From contig NC_083598.1 in the NCBI RefSeq assembly GCF_020882245.1, forward strand, positions 84,697,714 through 84,761,713: a stretch of 64,000 bases of DNA. The letters run 5' to 3'. Positions 50,050 to 62,340 of the stretch are shown piece by piece. The DNA is from Rhopalosiphum padi (taxonomy: Eukaryota > Arthropoda > Insecta > Hemiptera > Aphididae). The notes under the pieces were generated by a model. The model did not search any database and was not told the origin of the DNA. It worked only from the letters and a program-made list of their open reading frames with translations. Both the position numbers and the translations under genes were made by a program. Within the stretch, counting starts at the first letter, position 1; each line of letters begins with the position of its first letter.

Positions 50050-52499
50050 CCGTGTCGAAAATAAATAATTAATTATTTTTTAACGTTTACATAATATTAT
50101 AAGATATAGGAACGATATTCAAATGACATGGCGGTATGTGCACGTGCAATATATAACGACAGGCTGACAACATCACACTAATATGATTATAATATTTAAA
50201 AAACAAATACAATTTGAAGTATTATGATAAATATTTAATACTACGTGTTCCATAAATATCACATACGTACTAGAGATCGATCACGAATATCGAAATTGTA
50301 ATTAAAAACTACTGACGTGACATCGCCTGATGATAGGTTGTTATATTTTGTTATAATCCGTCGACAATCAGTGTTCACCTCATTTTATTTAGGTAAATTA
50401 TAATAAACAATATTATTTATTTAAGTTGGTGTAAGTATAGAGCAATACAAAGTATACAAGTAATTATCCGCTATATGCTATACAATAAATAGGTGTCCTA
50501 TAATAATACCTACGTATAGACCTCGAATTTAGATCACTATTATTGATATGCTAAATTTTAAATCAATAATAAACCATTGCATTTGAATTATTAATCTAAA
50601 CATTCTAAACGGAGATGGTCTTTCAACCAATATTACTAAGATCTAAGTAAGTAGTAAGTATTTATTTTACTAATTGTATAGTAATTTATTTTACTATTAG
50701 CAATACGGTAGGTAATTTTTATCGAAAACATCGTCTTTATTATAAATTGAATTATCATGATAGTAGGTACCTATATTATATTATATATTTTATTATTTCA
50801 TAAAAGAAATAATATAATATTTTTTTTATTATTATTAATAACTTTTTAGTTAATACCAGCTAATAATAAATTGATATATTAATATAAAATTAATATAAAA
50901 AATACGTTGAAAATTTCATTAAGTAGGTATAGTAAAATATTATAATAATATACAATATAAAAGTTTCAAATCCGCATGAACAATACTTTTTAACTCAAAC
51001 CAGGTATCGAAATATACATACAGCAAAATGAGTTTCCTGTTTCTATTTACATAATATAATATGTATGACGTATGACACGGATTACAATAGTAATTTTAAC
51101 ATTTTAACTTAAATCATTACTATTGATGAAAGAGTAATTTTTAGCAATTTACATCTGGTTTTATGTTATGTATCAAATAATATTTAAATAAAATAAGCAA
51201 TAAGCCGTATCAACCAAAATAAATTAACAATGCAAAACATAGGATATGTATACATTATATCTTTATGCGAGTCTCCTAGGACCAGGATGTTGATGCACCG
51301 CAATGTATATTAATAATAAACTAAAAAGTATAAAAATATGAACACGTTATTGTTGTAGTAAATTGCATCACAAGCATGGCGTGTACCTTATCGTACAATA
51401 ACAATGTTATATAAATGGAAACTTGTTCCGTGACCACACACTGCAGTGATATTATTTTATATTTTGTATTTTAAAATATTATTGTTTATTATAAACGTAG
51501 ATACATATCATAAACATAATATGGACGATGATGGGAATAAGCGTCGTGACTAAATGAATATTTGACCACAAAATAGTTGTTCGATAAATATTATCAAATT
51601 ACCTAGCTAATGTATGTTATTATTACTATTAAAACTATTCTATGCACATATTATAAATAAGTTAACTTAGAGGTAACCAAAACCAACTAATATTAGACTC
51701 GTTAAATAAAAACATAATTATATAGCTGCGCTAAAAACCACGTCAGTAAAACTGTTACAATTGGCCGAATTTTGCAGGTTAAACGATACATATCGAATGT
51801 GGCGTATCGTAATCGTCTTATACTCTAATGCGGACTAATTAGTTCATTTATAATTCATGTACCTATACGATCATATGTACAATACTTATACAGATGATAC
51901 GCTGAAAAGTACACGAATACTTCTTTTTTTTTAGAATTCTTTTTTTAAAGTTTCAGACTCAACCATACATTAGAAAAGAGTACAGCTATTTTAGTAATAT
52001 TGTATTGTAATATGGTACAGTACATGGTATTGAAAAAAAAAAAATTATACCTCAAACATTACGATATTAGTAAATATATTTATATTTTTTTTTACGACGG
52101 GTATTTTATTATTTTTATAGACATTAATTTTGTCTAAACGATAGAACAATCATTTTAATTTTTAACCCTGACCATTAATACGCACGATATAAATACAACT
52201 TATTAAAATGTAAAATTTAACTGTAAACGAATTAAAAATCTAATTTATATTTTAAGTTCCAATACGTTAGTATATTCCTATATTTCCTATACTCCAACAA
52301 GTATATAAATTAAATGAGTTTGTTAAATGATTTTTATAAAAAAAAAAAGAAGAAGAATATTTCATTATATTGATTTCAGAATTTGGTACTCTCATAATTT
52401 TTATCTATATGTTTAGTTCGTTAAACGTATTATATATTTCTAAATATACCATACAAATACTATATTATATTTTTATATTTTAGAAATTATAATATAGCA
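50050..52499. other. AT-rich stretch upstream of the Methuselah-like coding exons
   Basis: Probably part of a long first intron if the 62-kb block is the first exon. No element or gene recognised. Confidence 0.4.
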
Positions 52500-54430
52500 A
52501 CAACGAAAAATGTTGACAATAAAATAAACCACGTCGTTATTATAACTCTTAACAATTAATACCGACGAATTATTATATTATAATTTTTTTTAATTAAAAC
52601 TAAGATTATTATTAATTAATAAAGCAACTTATATATTCTAAAAAAATACATTATTTTATATGTGTTAAATGTTAATTAAGCTTTACATATTTGGTATATT
52701 TGTGCGTATCAATTATTATACACGAAATAATGTGGCCGATGAATAAAATATAATGAGTCATATCTATAGGTCAAAAATCAATCCATTATTATTTTTAATT
52801 TGTTGAAGTCATTGGAAACATTTAATGATTTTTTTGATCTGTTTAATTTACTCGACATATTAATATAATTCTAAAAAATATGATTATTTGATTTGTTAGA
52901 ACACATAAATGTCAGTTCGATAAAATTGTGTAGAGAAAATAATAGTATAATACCAAACACATTACGCGATGTCGTGATATTAAATATTAATGCCAGAATA
53001 TTCTTTTAAAAGCCTGAATCCAACACCAAACGATTTTACGATATCTACCATGATAATACGGCTTCATCTATGCAAATTCAAAAACAAGTATTACCTATCA
53101 AATGAATATTTTTTTACTAAAAATAATTCGAAGCGAACCACGTAATTATTATTATTGTATTAAAACTAAAATTATTGTTAATAAAGCAACTTACCCAATC
53201 TAAAAAAATAATTGTTAAATGTGTGTTAATTAAATTGTATATATAATATAATATGTGCACATAAATTATTATACACCAAATAAAATATAATGAATCATAT
53301 CTAAAGGACAAATATCCACCTATTATTAATTTTAATCTGTTTGTCATTGGAAATATTTAATGATTTTTTTATTTGCCGGTTTAATTTACACGAAATATTA
53401 ATATAATTTTATAATAAAGATGATTATTTGATTTGTAAGAACACGTGATAAATGTCAGTTCTATAAAATTGTTCGGAGAAAAAAATAATAAGTATATCAA
53501 ACATACTATATGTGATATTATATAATATTAAATATTAATGTCTGAATACTTTTTTAAAAATCTGAATCCAAAACCACGCGATTTTACGATATCTATATAC
53601 AGTATGATAATACGGCTTAATTTATGCAAATTCAAAAACAAGTACCTAAAAACTTAACGTTGTTTAGCTAAAAATAAAACAAAAAGAACCACATAATTAT
53701 TACCTTTAATAATAATATCTACATATTATTATCATTGTAATAAAATTAAAATTATTATTAATAAAGCAACATACCCAATCCAAAAAAAAAAATTGTTCTA
53801 TGTGTGTTATATGTATATATTATATTTGTGTTTTGTGTATATAATATACTATTATATTATACAAAATAATGTGGCCGATGAATAAAATATATTGTTTTAT
53901 ATCATAGCCTTATTAGCCTATAGGACAAATATCCACCCGTTATTGTTTTAATCTGTTTGAGTCATTGGAAATATTTAATGTTTTTTTTTATCTGGTTTAA
54001 TTTACTTGAAATAATAATATAATTGTGATAAAGACGATTATTTGGTATGTTTGAACACGTGATAAATGTTAATTCGATAAAATTGTATAAAAAAAAAAAT
54101 AGTAACAAATTATGCGATATCGTCATCATTAATGACTAAATGTTCATTTTAAGGCCCTTACACGCTAGGCCAATATTATTCACGTGCGGACGCGATTATA
54201 ATTTACCGCGAACATTCGCTTAAAATTTTACAGCTTGTATTAGATTAGACCATTAACACTATATAATTGTATTTTGGATTTCCGTCATTGTCCACAAAGA
54301 TTTATGTCGGAATCTGAAACTATACGGTCTTATACGATATCAAGTTCAAGTATGATATAGTATAGCTTCGTTAACAAATTTATGTTCAGTAAAAATTCAA
54401 AAACAAATGACAAATTAACAGTATAATAAG
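52500..54430. repeat. Tandem triplication, unit about 560-700 bp
   Basis: Three direct copies of one unit, with the marker AATAAAGCAAC at 52617, 53180 and 53760. Each copy then shows GTGGCCGATGAATAAAATAT or a decayed form, CATTGGAAANATTTAATG, and GATTTTACGATATCT, and ends in TTCAAAAACAAGTA. Copies are about 75-85% alike by eye. The third is the most diverged and carries extra sequence at 54140-54330. Confidence 0.85.
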
Positions 54431-54766
54431 CTTATAAGCCTTACAAGTATACAGCTATAAGTGCAATCACAATTTTTACTCGGTAGCGGGAGGAGGGTTG
54501 CCTGGAAAAATTACTGTCATACAGATTCGCCCTTCCAACGCCATCGCTGTACTATTTCAAATATTATTAGTTAAATACCATATCTAAATATATCTTATAT
54601 GTAAATTATGTTTTAATTATTTCGTACAAAATATCATTTTATATTTTTTTTTTTACATCAAAATGTATGTATTAAACATAAGTAGTAACATATTTTATAT
54701 TCTTTATAAATATACTAAAATAACAATCCAAAAATTATATATTAATATTTTAATTTCTATAAACTT

Positions 54767-55012
54767 CATAGGCGTACGCACGGGCGGGGCAAGTTAGACA
54801 GCTGCCCTTCAAGTGAGTTAATTTTTATTGTTCATATAAAGTATATAAATTGCTACAAATATATAGTAAGGCAATCTTATATCTGGAATCATGAGTGATT
54901 TAATAAATTATCTTTGGAAATACCTACAATAATAATTGACAAGGACTGTGTGACCCAAAATTCTGCCGCCGCCGCCTCTCTTCCCTGTCAGCAAGGTCTG
55001 CGTACGCCTATT
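54767..55012. mobile_element. hAT-like MITE, short relative of the element at 39360
   Basis: 246 bp. Ends CATAGGCGTACGCACGG and AATAGGCGTACGCAGAC (reverse complement of right end). Flanks ATAAACTT / ATAAACAT are a 7-of-8 target duplication. The interior is GC-rich near the ends. Confidence 0.8.
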
Positions 55013-55666
55013 ATAAACATATATATTATATATATAGGTACTCGTGTAGTTGTCTATTAAAGACAATTATTGTTTTACATGTATCAATAACATAGTAAAA
55101 ATATTTTATAAATTAAAATGAAATAACGTCTTATTTATTTGTCTCACTCAATTAAATAGTTTTAGAAAATTATTTTAATATTTCGTCGCCAATTATTATT
55201 TATTTTTTAAGATAACATGTTTTATACCATACAGAATTATCAATGAGGCAGTGAATATATTATCTTATACACCGTTAAATTACGCAGCCATTATTTTTTA
55301 TTCTGCGTATACCAGAAAAAGTCTTTTCATAAATACCTATCTTTGACAATTCTATGTACAATAAAAATTATACTGTACCTAGCAACATTGAACGCTAATA
55401 TTGTATTATATTTATATGTATATTCTGTACAAAAATATCTAAAGTCAATAATGTATCATTTTCAAAATATCAGCTACCTTAATAATTATTAATACATGCA
55501 TTTTTAGAAAAAACTATAATCAGTATTATCTAATTTCGAAGTAAAAAAGCAGTAATTGACAATTATAACAAAAAGGCGAAGGATTCTTAAATCCCAATGA
55601 CTCGATCGTTTCCGAGCTGGTCGAACGAAAACTATTGGTTTTAAACATAAGTGTATATTTTTATTT

Positions 55667-55687
55667 AAAAAAAAAAAAAAAAAAAAA
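55667..55687. repeat. A21 homopolymer
   Basis: Followed at once by TGGTTGCAGTGGCGACACAC, which looks like a transposon end (CAGTGGCGAC); no second terminus was identified. Confidence 0.85.
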
Positions 55688-58323
55688 TGGTTGCAGTGGC
55701 GACACACGTTCAACTGCGTATTACTTCATAAAAGGACCAGTATAGTTTTTGTCGTTTTCAAAGAAAAACGACAAAACGATGTGTGACGAATCCAGCACAG
55801 TGGATATCATTCGATTGATCTCCGAACACCATTCGACCAAACACAAAAACATACCTTTTAAATAACACATATATATTATATACACAGCGACCATGCTGGG
55901 CATCCGCTTGTCACACCCACATCGGCCCTAATAATTTATTACTTTATATAGTGGTAGTTTGTCGATATAAGCGTGTAAATTCTTTGGTGTTTTTTTTTTT
56001 CATTTTGCTTTGGAAATTATTTTAAAATAAATTACGACGCATTTCGAGGGTTATCTTGTACCTGCGTTAACCATTCTCTGCGCATTGTTATACTACATGC
56101 ATTGTAATATTATTGTGAGGGAGTAAAGATTTCTTGGTCTGAATACCGAGCGCTGAATTTATCACAATTTATTCTTGTAAGAATAAATACCATCGAATAA
56201 AAATACATGTCGATGAAATTAAATTGGTATACTCATAAAAATAAAAAATAAATTAAATCATTCGATACTTTCAAATCAATTTTTAATTAAATCTTTTCAG
56301 TTCTCAAACTGTACAACATCGTGGTCTAAATTAAATCAAAATAAAATAGTCCAAAGTTTATACATTCTAGTTGTTTATAACGTTAATTTTATATAATCAA
56401 TAAATTTGTGTCTCGAGGTCGAAAACGAGATTAGATACGCGTTGATTGATATTCCGATGGTTATATTGTTGCTTTTATTGTTTTTGATTTTACATATTGT
56501 TATTTGCCATGTTTTCGTTTTGGGCGTCGCCCGAGTGCGTCCCGTTATCTTATCGCACCTTTTTAATAGCCCTAGCTAGTGCGTCAGTAATGTTATCGTT
56601 TATAATACCTATAGGTACTATAACGGTACCCATAATATTACCTTATGTTAGTTTACATTTGAAATATAGTCCGTAATTCATACGCAGGTATTTATTGTTC
56701 GTAAATAACATTACCTTCTTTGAAATATTAAAAAAATTCAAATAATAAACGCAAAAAATTTGATTCAAACTTCTTATCAAATAGGTATCTAAAAAATAGA
56801 TCGGAAAAACATTTAATTTAAAAAGATCCCAAACTGAACGAATGTTTATATTCGATTCTGTGAAAATTATAGCATTGAAAAATCGGGTGCACCGTACTGC
56901 GCACGCATTGTGGCCATTTTATAATACATTATCGTATTTTATTAACTCCGCACATAAGTTTTTGTTGTTAACACTAACTCGGAACATAAATCTTTTATTT
57001 TTATTCGAATATAATATGTTAAAATAAAAAAAAAATAATTAAATAAAAATAATATTAGAAAAGTTATACCAGAAACAGCATAACCATAACGACGTACTAA
57101 GATTTATATCAATTATTTTAAATCTATAGGTAGTTATAACTAAATACTAATTATCTAATAAAAATAGTAATTATCAATACATACAACAAACATCGTCGTT
57201 GTCGGTATAAAATTAAATGTAAATTATAATTAAATATTATTCAACGAAGTTAAACTTTTTACAAACTAACCATTAATCGATACACAATAATGATTAGACA
57301 TGACTTGCACTTTGTAGATATAGTAGTTTAATTTCAACTTGGTTTTACACCGATATTACAATATCTTTATTTATTTTATGACATGCGGACGTTTGGTGTT
57401 AAAAATATTTCTAGAATGCGGAGCTACGATGCGTTCATTTTTTCGACCGTGCGAAAATATGGTGCACGCGGAACTACGGATTCACAAAATATTTTTTATT
57501 TATTTATGGTGCGTCCAAAAAATAAACAAATAATATAAAAATATAAACATTAAATTATAAACATTTTAAAATATTAGTACACTCATCCGACATTTTAAAA
57601 ATGGTTGTAAGTCAAAACGATTCAATAAATATTAATAATTAAATATTTTTAGAGTATAAACCACTTCACCTCGTTATGGTGTACCTGGGTAATTACTTAT
57701 TATTATAAATGAACTAAGACGCCCTCGGCTATATAAAAGTATGACCTTTTTTTTCTTGGGATATACTCAGATACTCTAAACATTAAAAATAAGGGTTATT
57801 TCGAACTCGAGAAACTCCCTTTAATTTATTATCAAAATTCTAATAATTTAATCTCTTTTATAAAACCAAACTTTAAAATAATAGTAAATAAAAAATAATA
57901 ATAACAATATTCACGTTACAATTTATAAATAACTAATAAGTAAATAATAATCTCATCGTATCATATTTTGTCAATTAAAAAGCTTGTAAAATATTCATAC
58001 GTGATTTTTAAAAATTAATTTAAATATTTAGTGTTATACCCATTAAAAAGTTAGAAATTAAAAAGCAAATTGTTATGCGCATCATTTTTTATGAGTTGTG
58101 GTTTGAAATTAGTATTTTTGGTTTTTGGGACTTCTTGAATTTTTTTAGCAATATAAGGGCTCAAAAGATTTTGTGAATCGCTTTTATAATATATCATACT
58201 GACAACGGGGAGCCCTCTAAAATCGCTCCGGAGAAATATATCTTATAGATTCGAAAAACAAGAATCAGTTCTGCTTTTCTACGTATAATATTACGCTATA
58301 TAAAACGTTGTGTCCGCGGCGTC
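55688..58323. other. Intergenic stretch, nothing recognised
   Basis: A small GC-richer patch at 56520-56590. Short frames (for example 56842-57027 and 57339-57533) lack domains or coding bias. Confidence 0.4.
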
Positions 58324-58495
58324 CATAAGCGCCATTTTAAGGGGGCTTGGGGGGGCTAAGCCCCCAAAATGGTTTAGTTTACATCCCCTTCTACCTTTTT
58401 ATATCTCAGGGAGCATACACACATGCGTACATGCGTGCAAATTATAATAGCCCCCCCCCCCCAAAAAAAAATTTAAAACTCAAATTGCGCCTATG
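58324..58495. mobile_element. Small MITE with CATAGGCGCAATTT termini and a G/C hairpin
   Basis: 172 bp. Left end CATAAGCGCCATTTT, right end (reverse complement) CATAGGCGCAATTTGAG. A GGGGGCTT...TAAGCCCCC hairpin lies next to the left end and a C12 run next to the right end. No coding capacity. Confidence 0.6.
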
Positions 58496-58895
58496 ATGGT
58501 GGCGTTTATACGATGGGTACCTGCACGGCACTTTACATTAATAATATTATGTTCATATCACATATACTATAATATAATATTTATTATATTCATAATCATT
58601 ATAGGTGTACCGCGTACGCCGATATCCGTGAACGCTCATATACGAGATTATGCTATGTACACACCGTTTTGCCCTGCAGTTCGGGCGACTACTATTAATG
58701 TAATACATTGTTATCGTCGGAGACTATAATATTATGCACGCGCGTACGTATACACGAATGCGAGTAATACATATTATAATATTCAACTGTATACTGTGTA
58801 TATACCGACTACACATGTTAGATATATACACGTGTATACTCAATTAAACATTTGTACATAAGATAATATTATAAACTAGACCCCGTGCGGCCGTG

Positions 58896-58898
<3 letters not shown>

Positions 58899-58929
<31 letters not shown>
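58899..58929. repeat. (GT)n microsatellite
   Basis: About 15 GT units within a CpG-rich neighbourhood. Confidence 0.95.
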
Positions 58930-58931
<2 letters not shown>

Positions 58932-59029
58932 CGCGTACATTTAAATTCACGGTCATACGTATAGTATACCGTCGAACACAAGACATTTATTATTGTTATT
59001 TCTACGAATGTAATTTATTCGACGTGTAT

Positions 59030-59530
59030 GTCTATAGGCTTTACGGGCGGGCGGCTGCCGCGGAATAACAAACAGCGCCTTAGTGGTTTTACCTAGTTTT
59101 GTTTGTTTTTTCACTCAGTATATTATACGCGCGCACACTCGCACACTCGCACACGGTCGCTCATGACCGCTGTCCGGTTGAATACGATCATTAATTTGCA
59201 CGACCGTACGTGCATAATATACGCTTGTGTACGAGCACAATAGTGACGTAATCCGTAAGACGTTTGACACACGCGAAATCCGAGTCAAATTTCGCGGCGG
59301 ATAAACGGGCGCAACGCCACCGCTGTCAGTATATTATTATATTATAGACTTGAAGCTGCGGGATTTCTATTCCGATCACAAAACTCGATTTCCGGACGAC
59401 ATCAATAAGACGCGTCGCCGACTGCCGTAAACTACCTTGCGCCGCCGACGATCAAGTCTCCGGATCGACCACTTGTATAGTATCAGTGCGGCTCGTTCTC
59501 GAGCGCCCTTAACCCTTCCCCGCCCCCCCT
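59030..59530. promoter_or_regulatory. CpG-rich island, promoter candidate
   Basis: About 500 bp with dense CpG and TCAGT initiator-like words on both strands (for example 59480-59484 on plus). No ORF with coding character. On the minus strand AAAACTAG|GTAAAA (near 59090) and GCGCAAG|GTAGT (near 59438) could act as donors. Direction undecided; it could be an alternative first exon of the Methuselah-like gene. Confidence 0.3.
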
Positions 59531-62008
59531 CAAAATAAAAAAAATGCCGTCAGCGGTACCTTTCCACTTTATTTTTAACTGCCATGCGTATATAAGTGTA
59601 CCTACAATGCAGTCGAATGTATTATTCCGACTGTTGGGTCGAATTTCGATAAAAAAAAAAATTATAATCTGATAACTTATATTATAATATGTGTTTATTA
59701 CTGTGTATATTATAATATATACATTGGAAACTAAATAAAATGTTCTCCTCGTTTTTATTTCTAAAAAAATTATCATAGATATTATCAAATAATGACAAAA
59801 AAGAATCGTACGTTATTATTATAATCCCTCATATACTATGAATCAAATTCCAGAAGAGTTTCATAAAAAAAATCGATTTCATTGAAATGTGGTCCTAAAT
59901 TTTTATTGTTAAAAATGCACGCAAAATAACCATTACGTATACAATAAAAAAAAATCATTTAACAAAGATAACGTTGATTATATTCCATTATGCTTTATTT
60001 AATTAATCGAATTTATATAAATACGTAATTCGAAGTAGTCATGTACTCTACTAATTATTCTAGTTATGATAAGTCGTCTTAGATAACAATACAAGCTGCA
60101 TAAACAGGTGTGAAACGAAAACGAACTGTTCTAGTCAAACGTGTGTATTTGTATGTAAAATACATGCCTACCTACTTGTTATTTTGCATTTATTCTTCTC
60201 AAAAAGTCGAAGAACACAATTAAGCATACACGATACACCTATCCCGTCTAGGTTTGTTTTATATAAGGAAGGTACGTCGGTTTTTGTTAAAAATACGCAC
60301 ATTGACAATAGAATTATTTTATAATTTCCGGATAAACTTTCTAGTGAAAATACTTTTATATTCTATTTGTACATTTTAATTAAAAAATTAACGTAACATT
60401 CATAGCCAGTAATGCGTATGGTATTCAATTATTATCAACGGTTTCAAGTCGGTTTGACAAAATAGAAATAATTGTAATTAAACTTTCAGACAGTATTATC
60501 GTGTTTTTAAGTAGATTTCATAATTATTTTCTACGAAAAATATTGTTACTTAATTCAATTATCTTCCCGAGTTATTATTAATGAATATAACTGCTCTGTG
60601 TTCGTATCAAATATAAGCTTGTCACTAAAATATGTATTTATAATTATTAGTTCATTCACACGAGATTAGTGTTAATATGTATATTGTTTACGAATCCAAC
60701 CCTTAACGCATAATATGCTAATGTCTAATTGTGCCCTTTAGGTATAGATCGTATATTGAAAATAAAGAAACTTTTCAATGCTAAATAATGTTAAATGAAT
60801 ACTAAATGAATAATATCATGTGCCATGTGCTAAATGTGTCGTTACAGTATACTTAATTTACGTACAAATATTGTAGAATGGAAGAGAATTACACAATTAA
60901 GTAATATTTCCGTATAGGTATACTAACTATACTATGGCGTCGTGATTAAAAAAGCTAAGCATTAAAATGTTTTTAAAAAAGTCGACAAAACACCTAGTGT
61001 AATTTGGTTTTTAAATTGCACGTTGTACGTTTAATAAAAACGTATATATTATTATATAGATATTAAGGTACAGTACTACATGCATAATAATATATCGTAA
61101 TATCGGTTTATATAAATAATTTAATATACAAAACACAAACCGGTTATAAAACCACTTAATTAATAGTGTAAAGCTGTAAGTATAGTCATCGTGTGAAATA
61201 GACAATTTGTGATTAGGTTACATTTTATACAGGGAAGTAGTAATATTATACGATGAACAACCTGCACAATATGTACACGGTCAAGGAGAAGATCTTGAAA
61301 ATAGATTTGATGAACCGCGTATTTAGCAGAGGTAATGTGGTCACATAATATGAATTTTTCAGGGTCGGTAACTGAAAATACAAAGTAAACACAATACCTA
61401 TGTATATTATAATGTAATGAATAATACTAAATTGTCGTTAAAACAATGTAAATTTATAAAAATCAAAAATGATGTTCAATGCAAAGATCCTAAATAATAT
61501 ACACGATCGCTTATATAAAAAAATATGACAATCCCGATGTCATATCGTATAGGTGCTATATACCCGTGGTTCATTGTCAAAAATAATAATAATAATAATG
61601 CCCAAACCCCCTAACCCAGTATAATTATGTATATATAATAGATAACGATTTCAAAAGGTATCAGATATATGAATAAAAAAATCTCGCATTTCACTGTTAT
61701 ACGTTTGTGTAACTATTTAATGTCACCACTACTACTCCTTTAATGCACAATATTATTATCTAGCTACTAACTGGTACAAGTTTACTACAAAATACAGCAT
61801 CAACCCGTGTGATGTAGTGTGTATACACACGCGCAAACACGAATCGATTCCAAACATAATAATATTAATACGTCGACCGCAAACAAAGGCGACGAATAAT
61901 CCGATCGCATGTTTTATATAGCGTACGCCAAAGCTTATATTTTAACATACACAATATTATAAAATATTATTTACTATTGGTTTAAGGTAATGTTATTGTT
62001 ACTACTAC
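59531..62008. other. AT-rich stretch, nothing recognised
   Basis: No supported gene, RNA or mobile element. Confidence 0.4.
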
Positions 62009-62340
62009 CTTGGACGCGAAAAAGAGTGCTTATCGCTAGCTGTTCATCGCGCCGGCGATTCTACTCGTTCGTCGACTGTCAGCAAACGGTCGCGTGTTAA
62101 CGAAATTATTTTACGAGCAAAGTTATGTGTTATGATAACAGTCGCGTGCGACCGGTACGGACTGAGTTTGCTAGGCAGAACCGATTACGCGACCGGCTAG
62201 AAAACGATAGTATTATTTTGATATCGTAAAACGCCGAAAGTGTTCTCCGCGGTTTACGCTATACGCCGGCTCCGATCGTCGTCGGATCACTGACGCGGCC
62301 GTGGCTCGCGAATCGCCTCCCGATTGCGTGTCCGGTTGAA
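62009..62340 (-). promoter_or_regulatory. GC-rich promoter / putative noncoding first exon
   Basis: About 330 bp of CpG-rich sequence in otherwise AT-rich DNA. Read on the minus strand it ends at 62009 with CCAAG|GTAGTA, a plausible splice donor, and contains a TCAGT initiator-like pentamer near 62293-62289. No long ORF is present. It is the best candidate for the noncoding first exon required by the acceptor at 49996, which would make the first intron about 12 kb. It could instead drive a gene on the plus strand beyond the window. Confidence 0.35.

Noticed and set aside
53117..53347. Minus-strand coding exon with TTTTTTTAG...GTAAGT next to AATAAAGCAAC
   Set aside because: The acceptor and donor would leave a 5-nt exon, the frame is not kept in the other two repeat copies, and the residues are low-complexity.
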